Below, in pieces: positions 1 to 9,687 of a DNA stretch of 64,000 bases; within the stretch, counting starts at the first letter, position 1, and every line of letters begins with the position of its first letter. The DNA comes from a bacterium (GTDB lineage: Bacteria; Pseudomonadota; Gammaproteobacteria; Burkholderiales; Thiobacillaceae), in NCBI GenBank assembly GCA_009772925.1, contig WOUQ01000008.1:62001-126000 (forward strand), in the 5' to 3' direction. The notes beneath the pieces are model-generated. The model made no database searches, was not told where the DNA came from, and saw nothing but the letters and a program-made list of their open reading frames with translations. The translations under genes were made by a program, and so were the position numbers.

Positions 1-1443
1 GCCGAGTTTGCCCGCCTGGCAACCCGCCACGGTACCGTGGCGACGGTTTCCGACCCGCACGAGATCGCCAACGTGCTCGGCATCGAGGGGGTGCGCTTCA
101 TGCTGGACAACGCGCGCCGGGTACCCTTCAAGCTGTTCTTCGGCGCGCCCTCTTGCGTGCCGGCCACCCCCTTCGAGACCACTGGCGCGGAAATCGGCCT
201 GGCCGAGCTGGATATCCTGTTGCGGCGCGAGGGCCTCTCCTACCTGTCGGAAGTGATGAACTTCCCCGCCGTGCTGGCGCGCGACCCCGCGGTCATGGCC
301 AAGCTCACCCTGGCGCGGGACCTCGGACTGCCGGTGGACGGCCACGCCCCCGGCCTCACCGGCGAGCGCGCGCGGCGCTACGCCGAGGCGGGCATCGGCA
401 CGGACCATGAATGCACCAGCCTGGCCGAGGCGCACGACAAGATCGCGGCGGGCATGGCCATCCTCATCCGCGAGGGCTCGGCGGCGCGCGATTTCGACGC
501 CCTGCATCCGCTCATCGCCAGCCACCCGGAGCGGGTCATGTTCTGCAGCGACGACAAGCATCCGGACGACCTCGCGCGCGGCCACATCGACCGCCTGGTG
601 GCGCGGGCGGTGGCGGCGGGCCACGAGCGCATGGCCGTGCTGCGCTGCGCCTGCCTCAATCCCGTGCGCCACTATCGCCTGCCGGTCGGGCTGCTGCGCC
701 CCGGCGATCCCATGGATGCGGTGGAAGTGGCCGAGCTGCGCGAATTCCGGCCGCTGCGCACCTGGGTGGACGGCCATCGGGTGGCCGAGGCCGGTCGCAG
801 TCTGATCGAGCGGGTAGCGGTGACGCCCCTCAACCGCTTCGCCGCCGCGCGCATCACCCCGGCGGATCTGGCGGTGCCGGCCGGTCCGGGCCGCCTGCGC
901 GTGATCGACGCCGTCGACGGCGAACTGCTGACACGCGAGGCGCTGCTCGAACCGCGCATCGAGAACGGCTGCCTCGTGCCGGATCTGCTCCACGATGTGC
1001 TGCTGCTGGCCACGATCAACCGCTACCGCCCGGCGCCGCCGGCGGTCGCCTTCGCGCGCGGCTTCGGCCTGCGACACGGCGCGCTGGCCTCCAGCGTCGC
1101 CCACGATTCGCACAACATCGTGGCGGTCGGCGCCGACGCTGAAAGCCTCTGCCGCGCGGTCAACGTCCTGGTCGATGCCGGCGGCGGCATCGCCGTGGCC
1201 GACGGCGCAGGCGTGCAATGCCTGCCCCTGCCGGTGGCCGGCCTGATGAGCACGCAAGACGGGGACATGGTGGCCGCCCGCTACGCCGAACTGACGCGCG
1301 CGGCGAAGGCGCTCGGCTCGCCCCTGCGCTCGCCGTTCATGACCCTGTCGTTCATGGCCCTGCTGGTTATTCCCGAACTCAAGCTGAGCGACCGCGGCCT
1401 GTTCGACGCGCGCAAGTTTCGCTTCACCTCTCTGTTGGCATGA
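1..1443 (+). CDS. ade: Adenine deaminase, 5' end outside the window
   Basis: Hydrolyses adenine to hypoxanthine and ammonia in purine salvage (amidohydrolase superfamily, cytoplasmic). The reading frame is open from base 1, so about 100 N-terminal residues with the first metal ligands lie outside the window; 480 residues are present, against about 590 in E. coli Ade. Family signatures seen in order are HGTVATVSDPHEIANV, SCVPATPFETTGAEI, DGHAPGLTG, a TDHECTS stretch and CSDDKHPDDL, followed by the beta-rich C-terminal domain. It converges on the decarboxylase gene and the two coding ends overlap by 20 bases. The family assignment is firm; the true start cannot be seen. Confidence 0.93.
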   Translation, partial: AEFARLATRHGTVATVSDPHEIANVLGIEGVRFMLDNARRVPFKLFFGAPSCVPATPFETTGAEIGLAELDILLRREGLSYLSEVMNFPAVLARDPAVMAKLTLARDLGLPVDGHAPGLTGERARRYAEAGIGTDHECTSLAEAHDKIAAGMAILIREGSAARDFDALHPLIASHPERVMFCSDDKHPDDLARGHIDRLVARAVAAGHERMAVLRCACLNPVRHYRLPVGLLRPGDPMDAVEVAELREFRPLRTWVDGHRVAEAGRSLIERVAVTPLNRFAAARITPADLAVPAGPGRLRVIDAVDGELLTREALLEPRIENGCLVPDLLHDVLLLATINRYRPAPPAVAFARGFGLRHGALASSVAHDSHNIVAVGADAESLCRAVNVLVDAGGGIAVADGAGVQCLPLPVAGLMSTQDGDMVAARYAELTRAAKALGSPLRSPFMTLSFMALLVIPELKLSDRGLFDARKFRFTSLLA

Positions 1444-2368
1444 ACGTCGCCGCTGCCGCCTCGCCTCTCCCGCGGTCGGTAGCGGCGCCGGATGCCGCCG
1501 GAGCGAAGCCCATTCGCCGCTCCCATTCCCGCAAGGTGAGCCTCGCCAGGCCGGCGAAATCACCACCCGGCAGCGCCCGTCGGGCCAGCACCACATAGGG
1601 CGCCACGGCCAGGGCGATGCCCAGGTGGCCGGGCGGGACCATGGCGTGCGCGGCGCACAGGTAGGTGCGCTCGAACAGCAGGCCCTGGCCGCGACCGCAG
1701 GCGACGATGCTCTCCGCCACGCGCGGGCGGTGGCCGCCCAGCCAGGCTTCGAGGTCGGCTTCGCGATCGTTGCGCGTCCACACCCCCGCGTCCTCGATGA
1801 ACAGGTCGGCGGCGGCGCGCCGGTCGCGGGCGATCGACAGGGCCAGCACGCACCAGACGCCACAGGCCTGGCCGGCGGCCGCATCGATGTGCTGCGTGCG
1901 CGGCCGGTAGGCGGTCACGCTCTTGTTGGCGCAGATGACGTGGGCGCCCGGCGCCGGCGGGAAGCGTCGCGCCGCCGCCGTGCCGAACAGGGCCTTGCCC
2001 GCTTCCAGCAGGGGCTGGCCGTCGTACACCGGCAAGTCGGAGCCATCGTGCTGGGTGACGCTGAACAGGGGCTGCAGGCGGTGTTCGGCGATCGCCTCGG
2101 CCACCGCCAGGTCGTGTCCCCAGACCTGGCCGGCGATACCGCAGAAGGAGGAGGCGGTCTGCATGTTGATCTGGCCCAGGTAGGTCCCCGCCGCCTCGGC
2201 GCGGTCAAGGGCGACGATGCCGTCGAGCAGGGCGTCGTCGCTCTTTTCCACCGTGGCGGTGGCCACCTTCAGCACGCATACATAGCCCAGCCCCTCGGCG
2301 CCGGGCCGGGCATAGCCGTCGCAATAGTCGGCGAACGGACCGATGGCCCGATCGTCGCGGTCCCCCAT
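1424..2368 (-). CDS. hdcA: Pyruvoyl-dependent histidine decarboxylase homologue
   Basis: Predicted to decarboxylate histidine (or a related amino acid) using a protein-derived pyruvoyl group. The 314-residue product matches the Lactobacillus-type enzyme (about 310 aa) along its length. The self-cleavage site TASSF is at residues 71-75, so Ser73-Ser74 would split into beta and alpha chains and Ser74 would become pyruvoyl. LFIEDAGVW (189-197) carries the equivalents of catalytic Glu197 and Phe195, and DRAE (55-58) those of Asp63 and Glu66. The equivalent of substrate-contacting Tyr62 is Leu54. I chose the ATG at 2368, where similarity begins, 5 bases after the cupin stop; it has no strong ribosome-binding site and is probably coupled. 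No antiporter or HdcB-like gene is adjacent. Confidence 0.85.
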   Translation of the reverse strand: MGDRDDRAIGPFADYCDGYARPGAEGLGYVCVLKVATATVEKSDDALLDGIVALDRAEAAGTYLGQINMQTASSFCGIAGQVWGHDLAVAEAIAEHRLQPLFSVTQHDGSDLPVYDGQPLLEAGKALFGTAAARRFPPAPGAHVICANKSVTAYRPRTQHIDAAAGQACGVWCVLALSIARDRRAAADLFIEDAGVWTRNDREADLEAWLGGHRPRVAESIVACGRGQGLLFERTYLCAAHAMVPPGHLGIALAVAPYVVLARRALPGGDFAGLARLTLREWERRMGFAPAASGAATDRGRGEAAAATFMPTER

Positions 2369-2373
2369 GGCGT

Positions 2374-2850
2374 TCAGTGTCCGGGCGCGCCGGGATGCAG
2401 ATAGGTCGTGCCCGAGGGACCGACGCCGCTTACCTGGACGATGGCGTCCTCCTCGCCGACGCGGGCGAAGTGCGGGACTCCGGCCGGCTCGACGAAGAAG
2501 CTGCCGGCCGGCATGGCGCGCAGCCGCTCCGGTTCGAAGCGTTCGCCGAAACCGATGTGCAGCGTGCCGGAGAGCACGACCACCACGCGGTTCTCGGGGT
2601 GAAAATGGGGCTCCACCCGCAACCCGGCGGGCATGCGGATGCGCGCGGCGTAGAGGCCGGACTTCGCCATGTCGCCCGCCAGGGTGGCGATGGCCATGCC
2701 GCCGGGCCGGCTGGCGTCCGCCTCTAGGCGTATTTCCGCCGGAGTGAGGGTGAGGGGTAGGAAGCCTTCGCCGGCGGCCGGCTGGCCCCAGAAGAAGGCC
2801 GCAAGCGCCGCCAGGGCGAGGGCGCGGCGCGGCAGGTGCGGGAGTTTCAC
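2374..2850 (-). CDS. Secreted small cupin-domain protein
   Basis: A 158-residue protein with an N-terminal signal peptide (basic start, hydrophobic run, cleavage probably after QPAAG near residue 27) and one cupin barrel. Cupin motif 1 is PHFHPENRVVVVLSG and motif 2 is PAGSFFVEPAGVPHF; their His and Glu residues would bind a metal. Small periplasmic cupins of this kind have varied or unknown roles. The GTG start follows a strong GGAGGT ribosome-binding site (about 2859-2864). It is the first gene of a two-gene unit with the pyruvoyl decarboxylase. A link between the two functions is inferred only from that arrangement. Confidence 0.82.
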   Translation of the reverse strand: MKLPHLPRRALALAALAAFFWGQPAAGEGFLPLTLTPAEIRLEADASRPGGMAIATLAGDMAKSGLYAARIRMPAGLRVEPHFHPENRVVVVLSGTLHIGFGERFEPERLRAMPAGSFFVEPAGVPHFARVGEEDAIVQVSGVGPSGTTYLHPGAPGH

Positions 2851-2900
2851 GATGCTTACCTCCGGAAGGGGCGCGGGCCGTGGATGCCCGCGCTGCTTCC

Positions 2901-2928
2901 AGCATAGACCCCCGCTCGCCGATTTCAG
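2901..2928 (-). promoter_or_regulatory. Candidate sigma-70 promoter for the cupin-hdcA unit
   Basis: Read on the minus strand, CTGAAA (2928-2923) and TATGCT (2906-2901) are separated by 16 bases and lie about 50 bases before the cupin start. Both hexamers are imperfect. Read-through from aroG upstream is an alternative. Confidence 0.3.
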
Positions 2929-2962
2929 GGGGGTGGCCGCGCCGCCGTCGGCGCGCCGCGTC

Positions 2963-4048
2963 TCAGGCGGACGCGTTGCGGCGCGCGCGCACCGCCTCAG
3001 CCAGGCCGTTCATCACCGGCAGGGTCTGCTCCAGGCTGATGCAGGCATCGGTGACGGAAACGCCGGGCCGCAGCGGCTGGCCGGGCACGATGTCCTGGCG
3101 GCCTTCGTGCAGGTGGCTTTCGATCATCACGCCGACGATGCGGCGCTCGCCGGCGGCCACCTGGGCGGCGACCTCGGCGGCCACCTCGATCTGGCGCCGG
3201 TGTTCCTTGCCGCTGTTGGCGTGCGACACATCGATCATTACCTGCTCGCGCAGGCCCCGCGCGCGCAGCAGGGCGCAGGCGGCTTCGACGTCGGCGGCGG
3301 CGTAGTTGGGCTGTTTGCCGCCGCGCAGGATGACGTGGCAGTCGTCGTTGCCGCGCGTCTCGAACACGGCGGCCTGGCCCATCTTGGTCATGCCCATGAA
3401 GGCGTGCGGCGAGCGCGCGGCGACGATGGCGTCGGCCGCCACCTTGATGCCGCCGTCGGTGGCGTTCTTGAAGCCGACCGGGCAGGACAGGCCCGAGGCC
3501 AGTTGCCTGTGGGTCTGGCTTTCGGTGGTGCGCGCGCCGATCGCACCCCAGCTCACCAAGTCGCTGATGTACTGCGGACTGAGCAGATCCAGGAATTCGG
3601 TGCCCACGGGCAGGCCCAGGGCGAGAATGTCGAGCAGCAGCCGGCGGGCCTTTTCCAGGCCCTCGTTGATGGCGAAGCTGCCGTCCAGGTGGGGGTCGTT
3701 GATGTAGCCCTTCCAGCCCACGGTGGTGCGGGGCTTCTCGAAATACACCCGCATCACCAGCAGCAGTTCGCCGGCCAGGTCGCGCGTGCGCTCGATGAGC
3801 TCGCGGGCGTAGCGCATGGCCTGGTCGTGGTCGTGGATGGAGCAGGGCCCCACCACCACGATCAGGCGATCATCGTTGCCATGCAGCACGCGCGAGATGG
3901 CGACGCGGCTCGCCTCCACCGTGCCGCGCGCGGCGGCGTCGGCTGGCAGCCTTTCCTCCAGCAGGGCGGGCGTGATGAGTGGACGCACCGCCTTGATGCG
4001 CAGGTCGTCGATGCGGGTGGAGTCGAGGGTGGGGGGATGGGCGGGCAT
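2963..4048 (-). CDS. aroG: 3-deoxy-7-phosphoheptulonate synthase (DAHP synthase), class I
   Basis: Condenses phosphoenolpyruvate and erythrose 4-phosphate, the first step of the shikimate pathway. The 361 residues align end to end with E. coli AroG-type enzymes: DDLRIK near the N-terminus, VVVGPCSIHD, RVYFEKPRTTVGWKG, GAIGARTTESQ, SCPVGFKN, DVSHANSGK and VGVMIESHL. The pathway's later enzymes AroA, PheA and TyrA are encoded at 23.5-27.9 kb. The reading frame stays open upstream, but that part is tRNA-Ser read as protein, so I set the start at the ATG at 4048. Only 18 bases separate it from the tRNA 3' end, with no clear ribosome-binding site. The feedback inhibitor cannot be told from sequence. 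Confidence 0.95.
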   Translation of the reverse strand: MPAHPPTLDSTRIDDLRIKAVRPLITPALLEERLPADAAARGTVEASRVAISRVLHGNDDRLIVVVGPCSIHDHDQAMRYARELIERTRDLAGELLLVMRVYFEKPRTTVGWKGYINDPHLDGSFAINEGLEKARRLLLDILALGLPVGTEFLDLLSPQYISDLVSWGAIGARTTESQTHRQLASGLSCPVGFKNATDGGIKVAADAIVAARSPHAFMGMTKMGQAAVFETRGNDDCHVILRGGKQPNYAAADVEAACALLRARGLREQVMIDVSHANSGKEHRRQIEVAAEVAAQVAAGERRIVGVMIESHLHEGRQDIVPGQPLRPGVSVTDACISLEQTLPVMNGLAEAVRARRNASA

Positions 4049-4066
4049 GATGGGTGGCGTGGAACC

Positions 4067-4156
4067 TGGCGGAGAGAGGGGGATTCGAACCCCCGATAGT
4101 GCAAGCACTATGCCGGATTTCGAATCCGGTGCATTCGACCACTCTGCCATCTCTCC
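4067..4156 (-). tRNA. tRNA-Ser (anticodon CGA), CCA encoded
   Basis: The minus strand folds as a class II tRNA: acceptor GGAGAGA pairs with TCTCTCC, the anticodon arm is CCGGA-TTCGAAA-TCCGG with anticodon CGA (reads UCG), there is a long variable arm, the T loop is TTCGAAT, the discriminator is G and CCA is encoded (4069-4067). A possible -10 element TAGAAT lies at 4204-4199 with no convincing -35. aroG begins 18 bases downstream and may share the transcript. serS lies 1.5 kb away. Confidence 0.96.
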
Positions 4157-4230
4157 TGACTTTCCCGCCGGGGGTGGTCAGGGGCGGGAAAGGGCGGCAT
4201 TCTACCCGTAATGAAGCCGACGATAGAAAC

Positions 4231-5616
4231 ATGAGCTGCTGGCGGCGTTTGCGCGGCCTTGCCGTGCCGGCCTTTGTGCTGGGCGCGATGCTCCTGGCCG
4301 GGTGTTGGCGCGGCCCCGCGCCGTCCCCCGAGGAGTCCGGGGAGTTGGTGGTGGCGACGCGCAACAGCCCCACCACCTATTTCCTGGATGCGGATGGCAA
4401 CCCGGCGGGCTTCGAGCACGATCTGACGACGCTGTTCGCCGAGCGCCAGGGCTGGCGTGTGCGCTTCGAGGTGGCGGATACCCTGGAGGAACTGTTCGAC
4501 ATCGTCGCCAGCGGGCGTGCGCATATCGCCGCCGCCGGCATCACCGCCACGGAGGAACGGCGCGCCCGTGTTCGGTTCGGGCCCAACTACGGACAGGTGA
4601 AGGAATGGGTGGTGTGCCGGCAGGGCCTGAGTGCGCCCGCCGCGGTCAAGGATCTGGTTGGCCTGCGCCTGGAGGTGGTGGCGGGCAGCAGCCATGCCGA
4701 GCGCCTGCGCTTCCATCGCCGGCGCATGCCTGAGCTGCGCTGGACGGAAATGGAGCTGCCCGGCCCGGAGGAACTGATGGAACGACTCGACGTCGGCTTG
4801 GGGGATTGCGCGGTGGTCGATTCCGACAGCCTCGACGTGGGCCGCAATTTCCACCCCGGCCTGCGACCCGCCTTCGTGCTGGAGAGCGCGCAGCCCCAGG
4901 CCTGGGTGCTGGGGCGCGGCGTCGATCTGCGTTTGTCGCGCCGGGTGGTGGATTTCTTCAAGAAGCTGGAAGCGGGTGGCGATCTGGTGCGCCTGCGCGA
5001 ACGCTATTTCGGCCACGTCACCCGGCTCGCCGAGGTGGACGTCCTTGGGGTGCTGGACAAGCGCGCCACCCTGCTGAACGAACTACGCCCGCATTTCCAC
5101 GATGCCCAGGCGGAGACGGGGCTGGACTGGCGCCTGCTGGCGGCCATCGGCTACCAGGAGTCGCAATGGGACGCGCACGCCCAGTCGCCCACCGGCGTGC
5201 GCGGCCTCATGATGCTGACCCGGCAGACCGCCGATCACCTTGGTGTGAAGGACCGGCTGGACGCGCGCGAGAGCATCCTGGGCGGGGCACGTTACGTGGT
5301 CGAACTGAAAGCTGCGCTGCCGGAAACGGTGCCGGAGCCGGATCGCACCTGGCTCGCCCTGGCGGCTTACAACATCGGCATGGGGCACCTCAACGACGCC
5401 CGCGCCCTGGCGCGCAGGCTGGGCAAGAATCCGGACCAGTGGCGTGACATGAAGAACGTGCTGCCCCTGATCAGCCGCGCCGAATATGCCTCCAGTCTGC
5501 GCTATGGCTTCGCGCGCGGCGGCGAGGCGCGCGCCTTCGCCGAGAACGTGCGCATTTATTACGACATCTTGCGCAAGTACGAGAAACCTCACCGCGACCT
5601 GCTGGAGTTCGACTAG
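4231..5616 (+). CDS. mltF: Membrane-bound lytic murein transglycosylase F
   Basis: Cleaves peptidoglycan with 1,6-anhydro-muramyl products at the outer membrane. The 461-residue product starts with a lipoprotein signal whose lipobox LLAGC places the lipidated Cys at residue 25. An extracellular solute-binding (SBP_bac_3-like) domain at about 35-265 is followed by an SLT domain at about 285-455, with the catalytic Glu310 in GYQESQWDA and the downstream GLMMLTRQTA and AAYNIGMGH motifs. This two-domain order is that of MltF. The in-frame extension upstream of 4231 is antisense to the tRNA and is not coding. The gene is divergent from tRNA-Ser. Confidence 0.93.
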   Translation: MSCWRRLRGLAVPAFVLGAMLLAGCWRGPAPSPEESGELVVATRNSPTTYFLDADGNPAGFEHDLTTLFAERQGWRVRFEVADTLEELFDIVASGRAHIAAAGITATEERRARVRFGPNYGQVKEWVVCRQGLSAPAAVKDLVGLRLEVVAGSSHAERLRFHRRRMPELRWTEMELPGPEELMERLDVGLGDCAVVDSDSLDVGRNFHPGLRPAFVLESAQPQAWVLGRGVDLRLSRRVVDFFKKLEAGGDLVRLRERYFGHVTRLAEVDVLGVLDKRATLLNELRPHFHDAQAETGLDWRLLAAIGYQESQWDAHAQSPTGVRGLMMLTRQTADHLGVKDRLDARESILGGARYVVELKAALPETVPEPDRTWLALAAYNIGMGHLNDARALARRLGKNPDQWRDMKNVLPLISRAEYASSLRYGFARGGEARAFAENVRIYYDILRKYEKPHRDLLEFD

Positions 5617-5637
5617 CCCGCGCCGGCCGAAGGTCCG

Positions 5638-7008
<1,371 letters not shown>

Positions 7009-9642
7009 TCAATCGGCGTACTGTCCGATCTCCAGACGCAGGGCGATGAAGGCGGCCTCCAGATCATCCACCGTAGTGGCGCAGGCCTCCCAGGCCTCCG
7101 CCTTGGCCAGGTTTTCCACCTCGGCGGCCAGGGCGGTCAGCTCGGCGGCGCCCAGGTAGGCCGCGGCGCCCTTGAGCTGATGCGCCTGCCGGGCAGCTTG
7201 CGCGCCGTCCCTGCCGACCAGCGCGTCCGTCAGCGCCGCCAGCAGGCTTTCGCTGCTGCTGACGAACAACTCCAGCATTTCCCGCAACTTGTGCGCGTCG
7301 CCCTGGCACACGCGGCGCAGTTTCTCCAGATCGAAACGCCGTGAGGGCGCCACATCGGCGGTTTCCTGGCTGGCGGGCGCCGCACCGAGGTCGGCCGCGG
7401 CCGCGCGTCCGGGCAGTTGGCGCGCCAGCGCACGGGCCAGTTCTTCGGTTTGCAGGGGCTTGCTCAGATAGTCGTCCATGCCGGCTTCGCGGCAGGTTTC
7501 CGCGAAACCGGGCATGACGTTGGCGGTCAGGGCGATGACCGGCAGCCGCGCGCGTCCCTCGCGCGCCTCGCGATCACGGATGGCGCGGGTGGCGGTGAGA
7601 CCGTCCCACACGGGCATCTGCCAGTCCATCAGCACCAGATCCACGCCACCTTCGGCGAGCCGCTCATAGGCCGCCTTGCCGTCTTCCACCTGTGCCACGG
7701 TTACCCCCAGGTCCTCCAGCATGAAGCCGAGCAGTTTGCGGTTGACCGGGTTGTCCTCCGCCACCAGTATGCACGTGCCCGGGAAACGCAGGCCTGCGGC
7801 GTTGACTTCCGCCGTTGCCGGTGTGGCGGCGGGAGCGGCGGGCAGGGGCAGGCTGAGATGGAACGTGCTGCCCTTGCCCTCCTCGCTGTCGAGCGTCAGT
7901 TCCCCCCCCATCAGGGCAGCGAGCTGCCTGCAGATGGCAAGCCCCAGGCCGGTGCCACCGTACTTGCGGGTGACCGAACCGTCGGCCTGGGAAAAGGCCT
8001 CGAATACTCGCCCGCGGGCTTCCGCGGACATGCCGATGCCGCTGTCGCGCACGCTGAAGCGCAGCCAGCCCGGCTTGCCGGCGATGGCATCGACGCTGAG
8101 CCGGACCTGGCCGGCGTGCGTGAACTTGAGGGCGTTGTCGAGCAGATTCAGCAGCACCTGGCGCAAGCGGGTGGGATCGCCGCGGACCCAGTCGGGCACC
8201 GCCGCATCCACTTCCAGATCCAGGGCCAGCCCCTTGCTCTCGGCGCGGTGGCGATACAGTTGCAGCGCGGCACGCAGCAGCGGGCGCAGGTCGAAGGGGA
8301 TGTGCTCCACACTCAGGCGGCCCGCCTCGATTTTCGAGAAATCAAGCAGGTCGTTGATCATGCCCATGAGCGCCTTCGCGGAATCGGCGATGGTTTGCGC
8401 GTGGTCGTGTTGGCGCGGGGTCAGCGCGCTGTTCAACAGCAGGTGAGTCATGCCGAGGATGCCGTTCATGGGCGTGCGGATCTCGTGACTGACGTTGGCC
8501 ACGAACTGCGATTTCATCTCGGTGGCGGCCACCGCGGCGTCGCGCGCCGCCTCCAGGGCCGCCTCCGCCTCGCGCTGGGTGGAAACGTCGCGCATGATGG
8601 CCTGGATCACCGGCTCCCCATCCAGAGTCATCGAATGCAGGGCGATTTCGGCCGGGAAGGTGCTGCCATCGGGGCGGCGCGCGGTCCAGCGGAAGAAGGC
8701 GTGGCCTTTCTCCATCGCCTCGCGGATGTGCCGCTCGGCCAGCAGCGTGGGCGGCGTGCCGCAGGGTTGATCCTCGACGCCGAGCTCGTCCGGGCGGCGC
8801 CCGAGAAAATCCTCGACCCTGTCCATGTGGAACATCTCCAGGGTGGCGGGGTTGCAATCGGAGAAGCCGTGCCGGTCGAGAATGACGATGCCGTCGCTGT
8901 TGGTCTCGAACAGCGTCAGGAACTTGGTGCGCTCGCGCTCGCTGGCCGCCGCCAGCCGCGCGGCGCGGCGCATCACGGTGATGGCGACGACGATGGCCGC
9001 CAGCACGGCGACCAGGCCGAGGCCGATCATCAGCCAGCGCGTGCGCGCATAGTCGGCGCGCGCCGCCGCCGCCGCGGCCGCGGTCATGTCGCGCTGGATC
9101 TGGATCAGGCTGTCGAGCTCCTTCACCAATTGGCGCTGCAGGGGGATGCCCTCCCGTTGCAGTTCGTCGAAGGCCAGGAACGTATAGCCCTCCACCGCCA
9201 GATCGACGATGCGCACCATGACCGGCTGGTTGGCGCGGGTCAGGCCGTCGATGCGGGCGAGCACCTCGCGCTCCTCGGGCAGACGGATCAGCGGGTCCAG
9301 TTCCAGGCGAACCTGCTGGTAGGCGCCGCCGTAACGGTAGAACTGCAACATCTCCTGATCTTTCTCGAAGGCATCGCGACTGACCACGATGGACAGCATG
9401 GCGATGGCGCGGTCGCGCAGGATGTCGCGCATGCTGTTGGCCAGCCGGGCCTTCACGCTGTTCTCGCCGACGATGGATTCCAGGTGCGCGTTGGTGCTCG
9501 CGAGTTGGTGCAGGCCGACCATGGCCAGGGCGACGATAAGGCTCAGCGCCAGGCCGAAGCCGGCGCCGACGGTGGAGATGAGCTTGCGGGGCAGTTGGGC
9601 GATGCGGGCCGGCATGGTCTTTCCCGAGGGAGGCCCGGACAT
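7009..9642 (-). CDS. Hybrid sensor histidine kinase with receiver and Hpt domains
   Basis: A membrane-bound phosphorelay protein of 877 residues. Transmembrane segments at about 21-45 and 203-224 bracket a mostly helical periplasmic domain with no recognised ligand motif. Then come a PAS domain (240-355), HisKA with phospho-accepting His386 in VSHEIRTPMNG, HATPase_c (N box LLNLLDNALKF, G boxes DSGIGM and GGTGLGLAI), a receiver with Asp673 in VLMDWQMP, and a C-terminal Hpt with His821 in AHQLKGAAAYLG. This is the BarA/ArcB-type tripartite plan, so a separate response regulator should take the phosphate; none is encoded nearby. An alternative start is the ATG at 9615, preceded by GGGAAAG. The signal sensed is unknown. 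Confidence 0.92.
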   Translation of the reverse strand: MSGPPSGKTMPARIAQLPRKLISTVGAGFGLALSLIVALAMVGLHQLASTNAHLESIVGENSVKARLANSMRDILRDRAIAMLSIVVSRDAFEKDQEMLQFYRYGGAYQQVRLELDPLIRLPEEREVLARIDGLTRANQPVMVRIVDLAVEGYTFLAFDELQREGIPLQRQLVKELDSLIQIQRDMTAAAAAAARADYARTRWLMIGLGLVAVLAAIVVAITVMRRAARLAAASERERTKFLTLFETNSDGIVILDRHGFSDCNPATLEMFHMDRVEDFLGRRPDELGVEDQPCGTPPTLLAERHIREAMEKGHAFFRWTARRPDGSTFPAEIALHSMTLDGEPVIQAIMRDVSTQREAEAALEAARDAAVAATEMKSQFVANVSHEIRTPMNGILGMTHLLLNSALTPRQHDHAQTIADSAKALMGMINDLLDFSKIEAGRLSVEHIPFDLRPLLRAALQLYRHRAESKGLALDLEVDAAVPDWVRGDPTRLRQVLLNLLDNALKFTHAGQVRLSVDAIAGKPGWLRFSVRDSGIGMSAEARGRVFEAFSQADGSVTRKYGGTGLGLAICRQLAALMGGELTLDSEEGKGSTFHLSLPLPAAPAATPATAEVNAAGLRFPGTCILVAEDNPVNRKLLGFMLEDLGVTVAQVEDGKAAYERLAEGGVDLVLMDWQMPVWDGLTATRAIRDREAREGRARLPVIALTANVMPGFAETCREAGMDDYLSKPLQTEELARALARQLPGRAAAADLGAAPASQETADVAPSRRFDLEKLRRVCQGDAHKLREMLELFVSSSESLLAALTDALVGRDGAQAARQAHQLKGAAAYLGAAELTALAAEVENLAKAEAWEACATTVDDLEAAFIALRLEIGQYAD

Positions 9643-9687
9643 GTTAGCGCCTGAGCCGTGCCCGCGCGTATGGGACTAAATGCCTAG

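Noticed and set aside
4049-4150. N-terminal extension of DAHP synthase beginning MAEWSNAPDSKSG
   Set aside because: It is tRNA-Ser read as protein; the tRNA folds fully on this strand and the family N-terminus begins at 4048.
4054-4230. N-terminal extension of MltF beginning MAWNLAERGG
   Set aside because: It is the antisense of tRNA-Ser; the lipoprotein signal starts at 4231.
7417-9654. A 745-codon open frame on the plus strand
   Set aside because: It lies fully opposite the hybrid histidine kinase, has Gly/Gln/His-rich composition typical of a GC-rich shadow frame, and no family motif.
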